Of a DNA stretch of 64,000 nucleotides, positions 1 to 9,020 are shown one piece after another. Source of the DNA: Scatosoma sp045588185. GTDB taxonomy: Bacteria > Bacillota > Clostridia > Christensenellales > Borkfalkiaceae. Every line of letters starts with the position of its first letter. Position 1 is the first letter of the stretch. The notes below the pieces were generated by a model. That model saw nothing but the letters and a program-made list of their open reading frames with translations. It ran no database searches and had not been told where the DNA came from. The stretch is from positions 43,549 to 107,548 of the forward strand of contig JAZNDR010000051.1 in NCBI GenBank assembly GCA_045588185.1, read 5' to 3'. The translations under genes and the position numbers were made by a program.

Positions 1-2
1 GC

Positions 3-1466
3 GACGCGATGCTGGTGCTCGGAGGCTTAAACAGCAGCAACACCAACAAGCTTTACGACATCTGCGCGGAGTATTGTCCAAACGTGTTTCGTTTGTCGAA
101 TGCAGCCGAACTAAAATATAAAACAATCAAAGGATTTAAAAAGGTAGGTATTGTTATGGGTGCTAGCACCCCTAACAGGCAAGCTCAGGAGGTTCTATTA
201 AAGATGGAAATGGAAACAGAAGCAAAAGCAACGATGGAAGAAGTTGTTGCAAAAATGGACAGTCAGCCTAAGTTCAGAAAAGGACAGCTGCTTACGGCTA
301 CAATCTCGTCGGCAAACGATTCCGGCGTCGCAGTGTTACTCCCTAACACGAAAAAGGAAGTAATTCTCGACAAAGATGAAGTGGACTGCGAAGTGTACAA
401 TAAGGACGATTTTGCTGCAAAAACGGGTGAAGAAATCGAACTTATGGTAATGGCAGTAACGCCCCGCGTAGTGCTTTCTCAAAAGCAGATCAAAAAGGTT
501 AAGGAAGAGGAAGCTATGGTTGCGGAGCTTTCGTCCGGCAAAGAATTTGAAGTAGAGTGCACGGGCTTCAATAAAGGCGGTTTAACTGCGCAGATGGATT
601 CTTATACGGTATTTGTACCCGCTCGCGAAATCCGTTCGGGTTACGTAAAAGAACTTGATAAATACGTTGGCATGAAATTGCGTCTTCGTTCGCTTGAAAT
701 TAAGAACGAAAGAAGAAAGGAAATCATTGCTTCTCAGCGTGTTATTATTGAAGAAGAAAAGGCTGCTAAGGAAGCTGCAAAAGCTGCGAAAGAAGCGGAA
801 TTCTTTGCGTCAATTCACGTAGACGACGTAGTAGAGGGTAAAGTGGAACGCGCTACGGCGTTCGGTGCATTCGTATCCGTAAACGGTTTTGATTGCCTTG
901 CGCACATTTCCGATCTTTCTTGGACGGGCGTTAAAGCGGTTACTGACGTGCTTGAAATCGGTAAGAAATACGAATTTAAGGTATTGAAGATCGACGAAAA
1001 CTCCAAAAAGGTTTCCATCGGTTACAAACAGCTTCAACCTCAGCCTTGGGAACTCGCGGCAGAAAAATATGCAGAGGGCGACGTTATCCACGGTAAAGTT
1101 GTACGCATTGTGCCTTTCGGTGCATTTGTAGAAGTGGAAAAGGGAATCGACGGTCTTGTACACGTTTCTCAAATTTCTCACGAATTCCTTGAAAACCCTA
1201 CGGCGGTGCTTGCGATTGGTCAAGAAATTGACGCGAAGATTTTGAAGCTCGATTGCGAGGAAAGAAAGATGACGCTTTCCATCAAAGCGCTTGAACCCAA
1301 GCCCGAAAACGCAGAAAGAAAGCCCAGAGCGCAGAAAGCGGAAGACGGCGAAGGTAAGGCAAGAAAGGCAAAAGCGGCGAAACCCGCAGACGAAGTTACC
1401 GAATGGAACGACGCTGATGTTGGCGGTGGTGTTTCGATTGCTGATTTGTTGAATAAGAATTCCTGA
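3..1466 (+). CDS. ispH: IspH-ribosomal protein S1 fusion, 3' part (5' end outside window)
   Basis: The reading frame is open at the window edge, so the protein is N-terminally truncated. The first ~70 residues match the C-terminus of IspH (4-hydroxy-3-methylbut-2-enyl diphosphate reductase, last step of the MEP isoprenoid pathway), including the SSNT substrate-binding motif. They run without a stop into four S1 RNA-binding repeats at about residues 92-155, 175-240, 276-345 and 361-432, the last two being the most canonical (GAFV, HIS/HVS signatures). A Lys/Ala-rich tail ends the protein. IspH-S1 fusions are known in Clostridia. With ispA and dxs further on, three isoprenoid genes lie within 12 kb. 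The first ATG in the window is internal and is not the start. Confidence 0.93.
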   Translation, partial: DAMLVLGGLNSSNTNKLYDICAEYCPNVFRLSNAAELKYKTIKGFKKVGIVMGASTPNRQAQEVLLKMEMETEAKATMEEVVAKMDSQPKFRKGQLLTATISSANDSGVAVLLPNTKKEVILDKDEVDCEVYNKDDFAAKTGEEIELMVMAVTPRVVLSQKQIKKVKEEEAMVAELSSGKEFEVECTGFNKGGLTAQMDSYTVFVPAREIRSGYVKELDKYVGMKLRLRSLEIKNERRKEIIASQRVIIEEEKAAKEAAKAAKEAEFFASIHVDDVVEGKVERATAFGAFVSVNGFDCLAHISDLSWTGVKAVTDVLEIGKKYEFKVLKIDENSKKVSIGYKQLQPQPWELAAEKYAEGDVIHGKVVRIVPFGAFVEVEKGIDGLVHVSQISHEFLENPTAVLAIGQEIDAKILKLDCEERKMTLSIKALEPKPENAERKPRAQKAEDGEGKARKAKAAKPADEVTEWNDADVGGGVSIADLLNKNS

Positions 1467-1499
1467 TTGTTCTACCGTTAAAATCATAAATTCATATAT

Positions 1500-1541
1500 A
1501 AAAGACTGTGTTTAAAGCGATTAAACGCAGTCTTTTCTGTT
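1500..1541 (+). terminator. Rho-independent terminator after ispH-S1
   Basis: Inverted repeat 1500-1515 / 1521-1536 (16-bp arms, one G-U pair, 5-nt loop); the arm ends in TTTT. It separates the gene from htpG. Confidence 0.85.
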
Positions 1542-1589
1542 TATAAATAAGTATTGAAAAATAAAAAACCTGAAAAGGAGCAAGAAAAA

Positions 1590-3419
1590 ATGGAAAAACA
1601 GGGTAAAATTAAAATTTCAAGCGAAAATATGATGCCGATCATAAAAAAGTGGCTTTATTCCGATAAGGATATTTTTCTTCGCGAAATCGTAGCAAACGGC
1701 GTTGATGCGGTCACGAAGCATAAAAAGCTGACTGAAATGGGCGAGGCGGACAAGGAAGAAAACGGTTATAAAATCGTCGTAACCGTTGATGAAAAAGCAA
1801 AGACTTTGACCGTAGAAGATAATGGTATCGGTATGACGGCGGACGAAGTGGAAAAATACATCACGCAAATCGCCTTTTCTGGAGCAGAGGACTTTTTACA
1901 AAAATACGAAAAAGCTTCCGGTGACGGTATAATCGGGCATTTTGGTTTGGGCTTCTATTCGGCATATATGGTTTCTGAAAACGTAGAAATTTATACGAAG
2001 AGCTATAAAGACGAACCCGCCGTTAAATGGGAGTCGGACGGCAATTCCACTTATACGATATCCGAAACGGATAAAACGGACCGCGGAACGAAAATCGTTA
2101 TGCATATAGCCGAGGGTGAAGAAGAATTTTTGAAAGAATATACGATTCGTCAGCTCTTGACGAAATATTGCTCGTTTATGCCCGTGGATATTTATTTAAA
2201 TCCGAAGAACGACGATAAAGATAAGCCCGTAAATAATACTGCGCCGTTATATTTGAAAGATCCGAAGGATTGCACGGACGAGGAATATAAGAATTTTTAC
2301 CGCGATACCTTTATGGATTATAACGAACCGCTTTTTTGGATTCACCTTAATATGGAATATCCTTTTCGTTTAAAGGGCATTTTGTATTTCCCGCAAGTAA
2401 AGAAACAGCAGGTACAATTAGAAAAGGGACAGGTAAAACTTTACTGCAACCAAGTATTTATCGCCGATAATATTAAAGAGGTTATTCCTGAATTTTTGAT
2501 GCTCTTAAACGGTGTGATAGATTGCCCTGATATTCCTTTGAACGTTTCGCGTAGCTTCTTACAGAATGATAAGCAAGTACAAAAGATATCTAAACACATT
2601 ACCAAAAAAGTGGCGGATAAGCTGACTTCTTTATTCAATAATGACCGCACGCGTTATGAAGAATGTTGGAAAGACGTTGCAACCTTTATTAAATTTGGTT
2701 GCATCAAAGAAAATGACTTCTATGAAAAGGTGGAAAAAATTGTTATATTCAAAAATCTCGCAGGTGAATACAAGCCCGTAAACGAGTTTTTCGGCGAAGA
2801 AATCAGCGACGAGGAAGCAGGGAAAGGTACGATGCCTAAGCCTATTTATTACGTTTCCGACGAGGCACAACAAGCGCAATATATCTCTATGTTTAAGGAC
2901 GCAGGGCTGGACGCATTGATTTGCGACACGTATATTGACCCGCATTTTATTAGTTATATCGAGTATAAGAACCCGAAAAAATGCCGTTTCGTGCGTATTG
3001 ACGCCGATATTGACGGCGCGTTGAAGAACGGCGAGGAAGTAAAAGAGGAAGAACATAAAGACTTGGTTGAAACCTTCAAGAAACACCTTGTTAATAAAGA
3101 GATTACGGTAAAAGCAGAAGCGTTCAAGAGCGGTAAAATCCCCGCTATCGTCAATGTGGAAGAATTTATGCGTCGTATGTCCGAAATGGGCGGTTTCTAC
3201 GGTATGGACGAGGGTGACGCAAGTAAAAATGCAACGCTTGTTCTCAATCTGACGAACCCCGTTGTCAACGGACTGCTTTCGCAACCCGAGGAAAAACAGT
3301 CGGTAATTGTAAATCAAATTTATTATCTCGCTATGCTGTCCTATAAAAAGCTTGCCCCCGAAGAGCTTTCCGATTTTGTGGAAAAGAGTACGGAACTTTT
3401 GTTTGATTACAGCAAATAA
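1590..3419 (+). CDS. htpG: Hsp90-family molecular chaperone HtpG
   Basis: Bacterial Hsp90: a cytosolic, ATP-driven homodimeric chaperone for late folding of client proteins. The N-terminal GHKL ATPase domain shows DNGIGM at residues 77-82, the GHFGLGF lid/glycine motif at 116-122, and an Asn in the first helix (residue 36), although the usual SNASDA box reads ANGVDA here. Middle and C-terminal dimerisation domains follow; 609 residues, slightly shorter than the ~625 of E. coli. A TTG at 1554 extends the frame upstream, but AAAGGAG sits just before the ATG at 1590, so that start was chosen. Flanked by terminators on both sides, so probably monocistronic. Confidence 0.95.
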   Translation: MEKQGKIKISSENMMPIIKKWLYSDKDIFLREIVANGVDAVTKHKKLTEMGEADKEENGYKIVVTVDEKAKTLTVEDNGIGMTADEVEKYITQIAFSGAEDFLQKYEKASGDGIIGHFGLGFYSAYMVSENVEIYTKSYKDEPAVKWESDGNSTYTISETDKTDRGTKIVMHIAEGEEEFLKEYTIRQLLTKYCSFMPVDIYLNPKNDDKDKPVNNTAPLYLKDPKDCTDEEYKNFYRDTFMDYNEPLFWIHLNMEYPFRLKGILYFPQVKKQQVQLEKGQVKLYCNQVFIADNIKEVIPEFLMLLNGVIDCPDIPLNVSRSFLQNDKQVQKISKHITKKVADKLTSLFNNDRTRYEECWKDVATFIKFGCIKENDFYEKVEKIVIFKNLAGEYKPVNEFFGEEISDEEAGKGTMPKPIYYVSDEAQQAQYISMFKDAGLDALICDTYIDPHFISYIEYKNPKKCRFVRIDADIDGALKNGEEVKEEEHKDLVETFKKHLVNKEITVKAEAFKSGKIPAIVNVEEFMRRMSEMGGFYGMDEGDASKNATLVLNLTNPVVNGLLSQPEEKQSVIVNQIYYLAMLSYKKLAPEELSDFVEKSTELLFDYSK

Positions 3420-3434
3420 TTAGAGAAACAATCT

Positions 3435-3468
3435 AAAACGTCTTTCTGAAAAGAAGGACGTTTTTTTG
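3435..3468 (+). terminator. Terminator after htpG
   Basis: Stem AAAACGTC / GACGTTTT with extra pairing inside the loop, followed by a run of seven T. Confidence 0.85.
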
Positions 3469-3515
3469 TTATAAATTTGTTCTAATCGGACAAGCCGAGG
3501 CATATAGTATATCAA

Positions 3516-4370
3516 ATGTTAGAATTTTTACCGAAAAGAATCATGGACGGGCTATCGCATATCAATCTTCAATTCGTGTACGAACTACGCTTGCGGGTTG
3601 ATAATCCCGTTACTATAAATTACAAAGGGCAGTACCGTTATCTTGGCGAATACGGATTTACAGAGCTTGCCGAGAAAGCTTTGTATTGCGATAGGGAAGA
3701 GATCAACGAATGTATTTTTTATGCGGGAAATCGCTCAGTGTATTCGGTTGAAGAACAAATAAAACGAGGTTATATCACGGCGGAAAAAGGGGAGCGAATA
3801 GGTTTAGCCGGCGAATACGTATTTGATAAAGGACAACCTTTAACAATACGCAATCTATCCTCGTTGTGTATACGCATACCGCACGAAATTCGAGGTTGTG
3901 GAAACGCAATTTATAAGCGTTGTATGTCAGACAGAATACCAAACCTATTGATTTGTTCTTCTCCTGGGATAGGAAAAACGACGATACTGCGTGATTTAAG
4001 CCGTATTATCAGTGAAAAATCAGGTAAAAATCTATTGATTTGCGATGAACGCGGAGAAATTTCCGCCATGAATGCAGGAGTGACTTGCGATATATTAAAA
4101 TATGCTGATAAAACAACAGCGTTTGAAGCAGGGATACGCGCTATGCGCCCGGATATTATCGTTACGGACGAGCTTTTCCCGCGGGATATTAAAGCAATCG
4201 AACACGCGATATACGCAGGGGTAAAAGTACTTGCTTCGGCGCATTTTACAAATGCCGAACAGGCAAGGCATATCTTCAATAATCTCTTTGATTTTTACGC
4301 GGTTTTAGACGAAAAAGAAATCGGTAAGATAAAAAATATATACAATAAAGAAGGCGGGGTAGTCAATTGA
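3516..4370 (+). CDS. spoIIIAA: Stage III sporulation protein AA (ATPase)
   Basis: First gene of the eight-gene spoIIIA operon, whose products form the mother-cell side of the SpoIIIA-SpoIIQ feeding-tube complex across the intermembrane space of the engulfed forespore. SpoIIIAA is the secretion-type ATPase: Walker A SSPGIGKTT at residues 148-156 and Walker B LLICDERGE at 173-181, typical of the type II/IV secretion ATPase superfamily. Length 284 is close to the usual ~300. A short gap separates it from the htpG terminator. I could not find a convincing sigma-E promoter by eye, although sigma-E control is known for this operon. Confidence 0.93.
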   Translation: MLEFLPKRIMDGLSHINLQFVYELRLRVDNPVTINYKGQYRYLGEYGFTELAEKALYCDREEINECIFYAGNRSVYSVEEQIKRGYITAEKGERIGLAGEYVFDKGQPLTIRNLSSLCIRIPHEIRGCGNAIYKRCMSDRIPNLLICSSPGIGKTTILRDLSRIISEKSGKNLLICDERGEISAMNAGVTCDILKYADKTTAFEAGIRAMRPDIIVTDELFPRDIKAIEHAIYAGVKVLASAHFTNAEQARHIFNNLFDFYAVLDEKEIGKIKNIYNKEGGVVN

Positions 4371-4865
4371 ATGGCAAAATTTCTTTTGGGTGTGGCGATT
4401 ATTGCGTTTACAAGCTTTTGCGGTTATCTGTTGACGAAAAAATATAGAAAGAGAAAGCTGTTTTTTTCTCAGCTTTTTGAGTTTAACGAACGGTTTTTAG
4501 CAGAAATTACTTATTATCGACGTCCGTTGCATGCGTTTGTTTCCGCTTATACGTATAGGGACGAGTTTCAGGTACTTCTTCTTGATTATTTCGGGGAAAT
4601 GAAAAATCAAGGCTATTCGTTTATGGAAAAAGTGAACAAACCAGAATACGACTTTCTCAAAAAAGAAGAAAAAAGGACGGTATACGATTATTTTTCAATG
4701 ATTGGAAAAGGGGATAGTAATTCGCAAAAAAACTACTTCACTTCCGTAAAGGAAACCCTTTCAAAGCTAAAAAAAGAAGCGGAAGAAAATAATAAAAAAT
4801 ATGGAGATTTATACGTAAAACTTGGATTTTTATGCGGTTTACTTATTTTAATTCTTGTAATATAA
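4371..4865 (+). CDS. spoIIIAB: Stage III sporulation protein AB
   Basis: Starts directly after the spoIIIAA stop codon. 164 residues with an N-terminal and a C-terminal hydrophobic segment and a charged helical middle, as in SpoIIIAB, a GspF-like inner-membrane partner of the SpoIIIAA ATPase. Assignment rests on position in the operon, size and topology as well as sequence. Confidence 0.88.
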   Translation: MAKFLLGVAIIAFTSFCGYLLTKKYRKRKLFFSQLFEFNERFLAEITYYRRPLHAFVSAYTYRDEFQVLLLDYFGEMKNQGYSFMEKVNKPEYDFLKKEEKRTVYDYFSMIGKGDSNSQKNYFTSVKETLSKLKKEAEENNKKYGDLYVKLGFLCGLLILILVI

Positions 4866-4874
4866 AGGCTGGAT

Positions 4875-5072
4875 ATGGATATTAGTATACTTTTTAAAAT
4901 GGCGGCAATCGGCATTATTGTTACCGTTATATGTCAAATTCTTAAAAAATCCGACCGCGATGACATTGCCACGCTTGTCAGTATCGTAGGACTTGTTATC
5001 GTGTTGGCGGTGGTGGTGAGCATGATCGGGGAGCTCTTTACCGACATTCAAAATATTTTCGGGCTATTATAG
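4875..5072 (+). CDS. spoIIIAC: Stage III sporulation protein AC
   Basis: 65-residue membrane protein with two hydrophobic helices separated by a short KKSDRDD loop, the standard SpoIIIAC size and layout. It is a mother-cell membrane component of the SpoIIIA channel and lies between spoIIIAB and spoIIIAD with gaps of 9 and 16 bases. Confidence 0.9.
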   Translation: MDISILFKMAAIGIIVTVICQILKKSDRDDIATLVSIVGLVIVLAVVVSMIGELFTDIQNIFGLL

Positions 5073-5088
5073 AAGTGCGGGTGTCAAA

Positions 5089-5490
5089 ATGGTAGGTGCG
5101 GAAATTATAAAAATTATCGGCGTGGCATTTGTTACGGCAATCGCCGCGATACTTTTAAAGCAGTCAAAACCCGAGCTTTCCTTTGCAGTAACCGTTACAG
5201 GCGTGATCGTAATTTTGCTTTTTATCGTAGATGCCTTGCAGGATACCTTACTTGTTTTTACTGCGCTCGCACAGATGACGGGCATGGAGAACGGTCTATT
5301 GAAAATACTCTTGAAAATCGTCGGAGTAGGGTATATTACCGAATTTGGCGCGGGGATATTAAATGATTTCGGCAGTAACGCCGTCGCGGACAAGGTTGTA
5401 TTGGGCGGGAAAATTACCATTGTTTTGCTTTCGTTACCCGTTCTTGAAAGCCTGCTAACGCTCATAAAAGGATTTTTGAGTTTGGTATGA
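5089..5490 (+). CDS. spoIIIAD: Stage III sporulation protein AD
   Basis: 133-residue integral membrane protein with about four hydrophobic segments, the usual SpoIIIAD size. SpoIIIAC and SpoIIIAD share ancestry and sit in the mother-cell membrane of the feeding-tube complex. Its last codon overlaps the start of spoIIIAE (ATGA junction), indicating translational coupling. Confidence 0.9.
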   Translation: MVGAEIIKIIGVAFVTAIAAILLKQSKPELSFAVTVTGVIVILLFIVDALQDTLLVFTALAQMTGMENGLLKILLKIVGVGYITEFGAGILNDFGSNAVADKVVLGGKITIVLLSLPVLESLLTLIKGFLSLV

Positions 5491-6695
5491 ATAAAATAAA
5501 AAAAATCCGTTTTGTCAAAGCGGGACTTCTAATAGTTTTTATACAATTATTCATTACGATATTATTGCCTTTTCAGCCTTTAAATGCAATCGCTGAGGAT
5601 GCTGAAAATTCGGTCCAGGCAGAAGAAAAACTAAGCGAAACTATTGCGGAATTGATAGGCGAATTAGACTTAGAAGCTCTGCAAAAATACGTGGACGAAC
5701 TCGGCGCGTTTACGCAAGAAAGCGTTGGGGAACGGCTTATTGAATATATCAAAGGACAAGACTTCGACTATCAAAGCTTTGGGAAGGAAATCGTGGGGCT
5801 GATTTTTAAAAAGGTGCGCGAAATCTTGCCTGCCTTTGCCTGTATCACGGCGGTTACGCTTTTAGCGGGGGTTATCTCTACCCTAAAAAGCGGTTCAAAC
5901 GTAAAAACCTCCGCAGATATGATTTTTCTAATTACCTATGCCGGCGCGTTAATACCATTGATCGGTGTTCTTACGGAATGTTTCTCGGAAACTTTATCAG
6001 GAGTGCACTCGATGCAAAAGCAAATGCAAATCGTTTATCCGATTATGCTTACCTTGATGGCGGCGAGCGGGGGAACGCTATCCGTATCCGTTTGCAGACC
6101 TGCCGTTGCTTTCTTTTCCACAACGATTGTTTCCGTGATTTCGACTGTCGTTTTACCTTTAACGGTAACGATTATCGCCTTTTCTATGGCGTCAAATCTT
6201 ACGAAAGAGCTAAAAATCAGCAAATTCAGTGCGTTTTTTAAAAGTATCAATAAGTGGCTGATAGGCATTTGCGTTTCCGTTTTCGGGTTGTTTTTTACCT
6301 TACAAGGCATTACGAGCACCACATACGACGGAATCGTGCGCAGAGCGGCAAAATACGCAATCGGAAACGGAATACCTATCGTCGGCGGATTTTTGTCGGG
6401 TGGGTTCGACCTTGCGGTGGCAGGCAGTATCCTCATTAAAAATTCACTTGGCAGTATGAGTATATTTTTAATGGTTTCCGTATTGTTTGAACCGCTCGTG
6501 CTTTTGGTGGCAACGAATCTTTCTTTGCGTTTTACGGCGGCGATTACGCAACCTTTTGGGGATAGCCGAATATCTGATTTTCTCGGCGAAACGGCGGATA
6601 ATTTACATTACTGCACCGCAGGTTTGCTCTTTACGGCGTTTCTATATTTTCTGTCGATTGTCATGCTCGTATCCTTTTCGGAGGTGTTGTTTTGA
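5487..6695 (+). CDS. spoIIIAE: Stage III sporulation protein AE
   Basis: 402-residue polytopic membrane protein with an N-terminal signal-like helix (residues ~10-35), a charged extracytoplasmic stretch (~40-105) and multiple membrane helices, matching SpoIIIAE, the largest membrane subunit of the SpoIIIA apparatus. It overlaps spoIIIAD by four bases and spoIIIAF by four bases. Confidence 0.9.
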   Translation: MNKIKKIRFVKAGLLIVFIQLFITILLPFQPLNAIAEDAENSVQAEEKLSETIAELIGELDLEALQKYVDELGAFTQESVGERLIEYIKGQDFDYQSFGKEIVGLIFKKVREILPAFACITAVTLLAGVISTLKSGSNVKTSADMIFLITYAGALIPLIGVLTECFSETLSGVHSMQKQMQIVYPIMLTLMAASGGTLSVSVCRPAVAFFSTTIVSVISTVVLPLTVTIIAFSMASNLTKELKISKFSAFFKSINKWLIGICVSVFGLFFTLQGITSTTYDGIVRRAAKYAIGNGIPIVGGFLSGGFDLAVAGSILIKNSLGSMSIFLMVSVLFEPLVLLVATNLSLRFTAAITQPFGDSRISDFLGETADNLHYCTAGLLFTAFLYFLSIVMLVSFSEVLF

Positions 6696-7165
6696 AGTTG
6701 GACGGATATTTACTTGCAATTCTCGGTACGGTATTGTCTTCCGCAATTTTAACGGCAATCGTGCCTGAGGGAAAAACGTCGGGTACGGTAAAAAGTATAG
6801 CAAAGCTTGTGTGTTTGCTCGTTATTATCGCCCCGATTCCGAAGTTTCTACAAATGGAAAGCTTTTTCGACGAAACAAGCGAAGAAAATACGGAAACCTT
6901 TTTTTCGCAAAGTGTCATAGAAACGGACGAACGCTTCATAAATTATTACAGTGAAATGAGAATACGCTACGCCGAGCAATCGTTAGAAACGGAAATTTTA
7001 GATAAATATGCGCTTGCCGTAGAGGTATGCTTGGAATGCGCAACGGAAGATTTAAAAATCAACAAAATTACCGTAAAAACGAATAAGGAAACGGACGAGG
7101 AGGCGAAAAGAGTTATGTGGGAATATCTAACTCAAAATTATTGCAGTGAGGTGTTAATTGAATAA
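6692..7165 (+). CDS. spoIIIAF: Stage III sporulation protein AF
   Basis: 157 residues: two hydrophobic N-terminal helices and a soluble C-terminal ring-building-like domain. The start is a TTG overlapping the spoIIIAE stop (TTGA), with GGAGGTG ten bases upstream supporting it. The SpoIIIAF soluble domain belongs to the ring-forming folds that also occur in SpoIIIAG and SpoIIIAH. Confidence 0.87.
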   Translation: MKLDGYLLAILGTVLSSAILTAIVPEGKTSGTVKSIAKLVCLLVIIAPIPKFLQMESFFDETSEENTETFFSQSVIETDERFINYYSEMRIRYAEQSLETEILDKYALAVEVCLECATEDLKINKITVKTNKETDEEAKRVMWEYLTQNYCSEVLIE

Positions 7166-7549
7166 GTGAAAGATTTTAATCAAAACGAACGGGCAAATGC
7201 AAAATTTCCTTTTCATAAAAGCAAATTTAGGGATATACTTATCGTTGCAGTGTTGGCGCTCGTGTTGATATTTGCGGTATGGAAAATTTTTTATAAGGAA
7301 GAACCTGCCATGCAAACGGAAGCCACGGCAAGCGAAACGGAAAAACGGGTAAGCCGTCTGTTAGAAGATATAGAGGGCGTAGGAGAAGCAAGCGTTATGA
7401 TTTGCGAAACGGAAGAAGGCGTGCAAAGCGTTGTGGTTGTTTGTGACGGTGCAAACGATTTGCAGGTGTTAATCAACGTACGGGAAGCCGTTTCCGCGGC
7501 GCTCGGTACAGACCAAAAATCAATAAAAATTTATTTAAAAAAAGAGTAA
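7166..7549 (+). CDS. spoIIIAG: Stage III sporulation protein AG
   Basis: 127 residues with one membrane helix (residues ~25-43) and a soluble C-terminal domain carrying the conserved LLEDIEGVGEASVMI region of SpoIIIAG, the protein that forms a large intermembrane ring in the feeding tube. The start is GTG immediately after the spoIIIAF stop. It is shorter than the ~230 residues of the B. subtilis protein, mainly in the linker. Confidence 0.88.
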   Translation: MKDFNQNERANAKFPFHKSKFRDILIVAVLALVLIFAVWKIFYKEEPAMQTEATASETEKRVSRLLEDIEGVGEASVMICETEEGVQSVVVVCDGANDLQVLINVREAVSAALGTDQKSIKIYLKKE

Positions 7550-7572
7550 AAAAGTAAAAAGGAGATAAATTT

Positions 7573-8061
7573 ATGTCAAACAAAAAGAAGATTGTCGTTA
7601 TGTCGTCGTTAGTGCTTTTGCTGGGTGCAACAGCCGTATTTAATTTCGTGCTTGCCAACACGGATACGGTTACTTCTGCCGATAGCGGCGTTACTACGGC
7701 AAACTATTTCACCACTTACCGTTCGGAAAGAACGACGACCCGCAATGAAGAGCTTGTACAGCTCGACAGCGTAATCGCGCTTTATGAAGAGGGCGACGAA
7801 AAATACGAAGCGGCAACGGAAATGAAAATGGAAATCGTTTCGGCAATGGAACAAGAACTCGTTTTGGAAAATATGGTTAAATCGCTTGGATTTTCCGATG
7901 CCGTCGTGTCCGTTTCCGTGGATTCGGATAACGTAAACGTATTCATCAATTCGTCGGAACTTAATTACGATACGGCGCTTTCTATCTACAATATGATGAA
8001 AAATGAAACGGGAGTGGTTGCAGGAAACATTATCATTATGCCCGTTTATGCGGAAAGCTGA
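7573..8061 (+). CDS. spoIIIAH: Stage III sporulation protein AH
   Basis: 162 residues: a hydrophobic N-terminal anchor (about residues 8-29), then a soluble ring-building-motif domain with homology to the YscJ/FliF ring folds. In B. subtilis SpoIIIAH binds SpoIIQ from the forespore side across the septum; no spoIIQ is in this window. A good ribosome-binding site (AAAAAGGAGAT) precedes the ATG. Last gene of the operon; the next promoter follows at about 8115. Confidence 0.88.
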   Translation: MSNKKKIVVMSSLVLLLGATAVFNFVLANTDTVTSADSGVTTANYFTTYRSERTTTRNEELVQLDSVIALYEEGDEKYEAATEMKMEIVSAMEQELVLENMVKSLGFSDAVVSVSVDSDNVNVFINSSELNYDTALSIYNMMKNETGVVAGNIIIMPVYAES

Positions 8062-8114
8062 AAAAAGACGGGAAAAATATCTTCAAAACAGTAGAATTAT
8101 TCAAAAAGATGTGT

Positions 8115-8120
8115 TATAAT
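8115..8120 (+). promoter_or_regulatory. Extended -10 promoter for the asp23-nusB-folD unit
   Basis: TATAAT preceded by TGT (extended -10); the -35 position (about 8092-8097) is poor. It lies 33 bases upstream of the Asp23-family gene. Confidence 0.55.
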
Positions 8121-8152
8121 ATAATTGACAGAAAATAAGGAGCTCTTTTTGA

Positions 8153-8536
8153 ATGTTCAATATCAAATTAAATTCGAAAGACAGTCAAGACGGTAAGGTC
8201 GTATACAATGCGGGAATCGTACACAACATCGTTGCGCTTGCGATTGCCGAAGTGGAGGGCGCAACGCCCGTACAAGGAAAGAAGAACGGAATTTCTCTTT
8301 ACCTTGAAAAAGACGGTATTTATGCCGACGTTTCCGTCGTTGTGAAATACGGTTACAACGTACCCGAGCTTGCGTATAGAATTCAGCAATCGGTAAAACA
8401 GAGCGTTGAAAATATGACCAAGTATAAAGTCGCGGAAGTAGACGTGCATATCCAAGACGTCGTATTCGACGACACGCCTAATCCCGAAAAGGAAGAAGAG
8501 GAAGAAACGGCGGCGGATACGCAATCGCAAAACTAA
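8153..8536 (+). CDS. Asp23/Gls24 family envelope-stress protein
   Basis: 127 residues matching the Asp23/Gls24 (DUF322) family: the V(V/I)xxIV..A..EVEGV-like N-terminal segment, a central VxVKYGYNVPELA motif and an acidic tail. Such proteins are widespread in Firmicutes and are often encoded just upstream of nusB, as here (YqhY in B. subtilis). Function is linked to cell-envelope homeostasis and, for YqhY, lipid metabolism; the exact role here is unknown. Confidence 0.85.
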   Translation: MFNIKLNSKDSQDGKVVYNAGIVHNIVALAIAEVEGATPVQGKKNGISLYLEKDGIYADVSVVVKYGYNVPELAYRIQQSVKQSVENMTKYKVAEVDVHIQDVVFDDTPNPEKEEEEETAADTQSQN

Positions 8537-8611
8537 ATAAAAACGGATTCCCTTCCTTTTATAGCGAAGGGATTTCGTCGTATTAAAACCAAAGAGTGAA
8601 CGGAGAACATT

Positions 8612-9007
8612 ATGAGAAATGCGGCGCGCGAAGCGGCTTTGAATATTATTTTTGCACAACAATTCAACACCGATTGTATGGATACCCTTAAAAGGAAGAT
8701 TTTTCGGCAATTTAAGCTGGAAAAGGACGACGATATTTTGTTTGCAACCGATTTGATTGCAACGGTAGAAGAACATCGCGAAGAACTGATTAAGGGCATT
8801 GAAGACGCCTGCCATCATTATAAGGAAAACCGTATGAATCCGACAGATAAAAGTATTTTGTTGATCGCAATGGCAGAAATCAATTACTTCGACGATATTC
8901 CGCCTATCGTTTCCGTGTCGGAAGCGACGGGACTTGCAAGGAAGTATTCCACGGAAAAAAGCGCCGACTTCGTAAACGGCGTTTTGTCTGGCGTTATCAA
9001 CAAATAA
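8612..9007 (+). CDS. nusB: Transcription antitermination factor NusB
   Basis: 131-residue all-alpha protein beginning RNAAREAALNIIFAQQF, the classic NusB N-terminus, with the C-terminal helices around INYFDDIPPIVSVSEATGLARKY. With NusE it binds boxA in rRNA leader transcripts and supports antitermination. The 75 bases before it hold a hairpin (ATTCCCTTC / GAAGGGAT) without a clear T-run. It is followed at once by folD. Confidence 0.93.
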   Translation: MRNAAREAALNIIFAQQFNTDCMDTLKRKIFRQFKLEKDDDILFATDLIATVEEHREELIKGIEDACHHYKENRMNPTDKSILLIAMAEINYFDDIPPIVSVSEATGLARKYSTEKSADFVNGVLSGVINK

Positions 9008-9020
9008 CTTGGAGTTACGA

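Noticed and set aside
810..1487. Long antisense frames inside ispH-S1, polA, purB and the glg genes
   Set aside because: They mirror strongly supported genes, lack ribosome-binding sites and do not look like protein families.
3470..3516. Possible sigma-E promoter before spoIIIAA (GCATATAGTAT)
   Set aside because: The -10 resembles the consensus but no -35 lies at the right distance.
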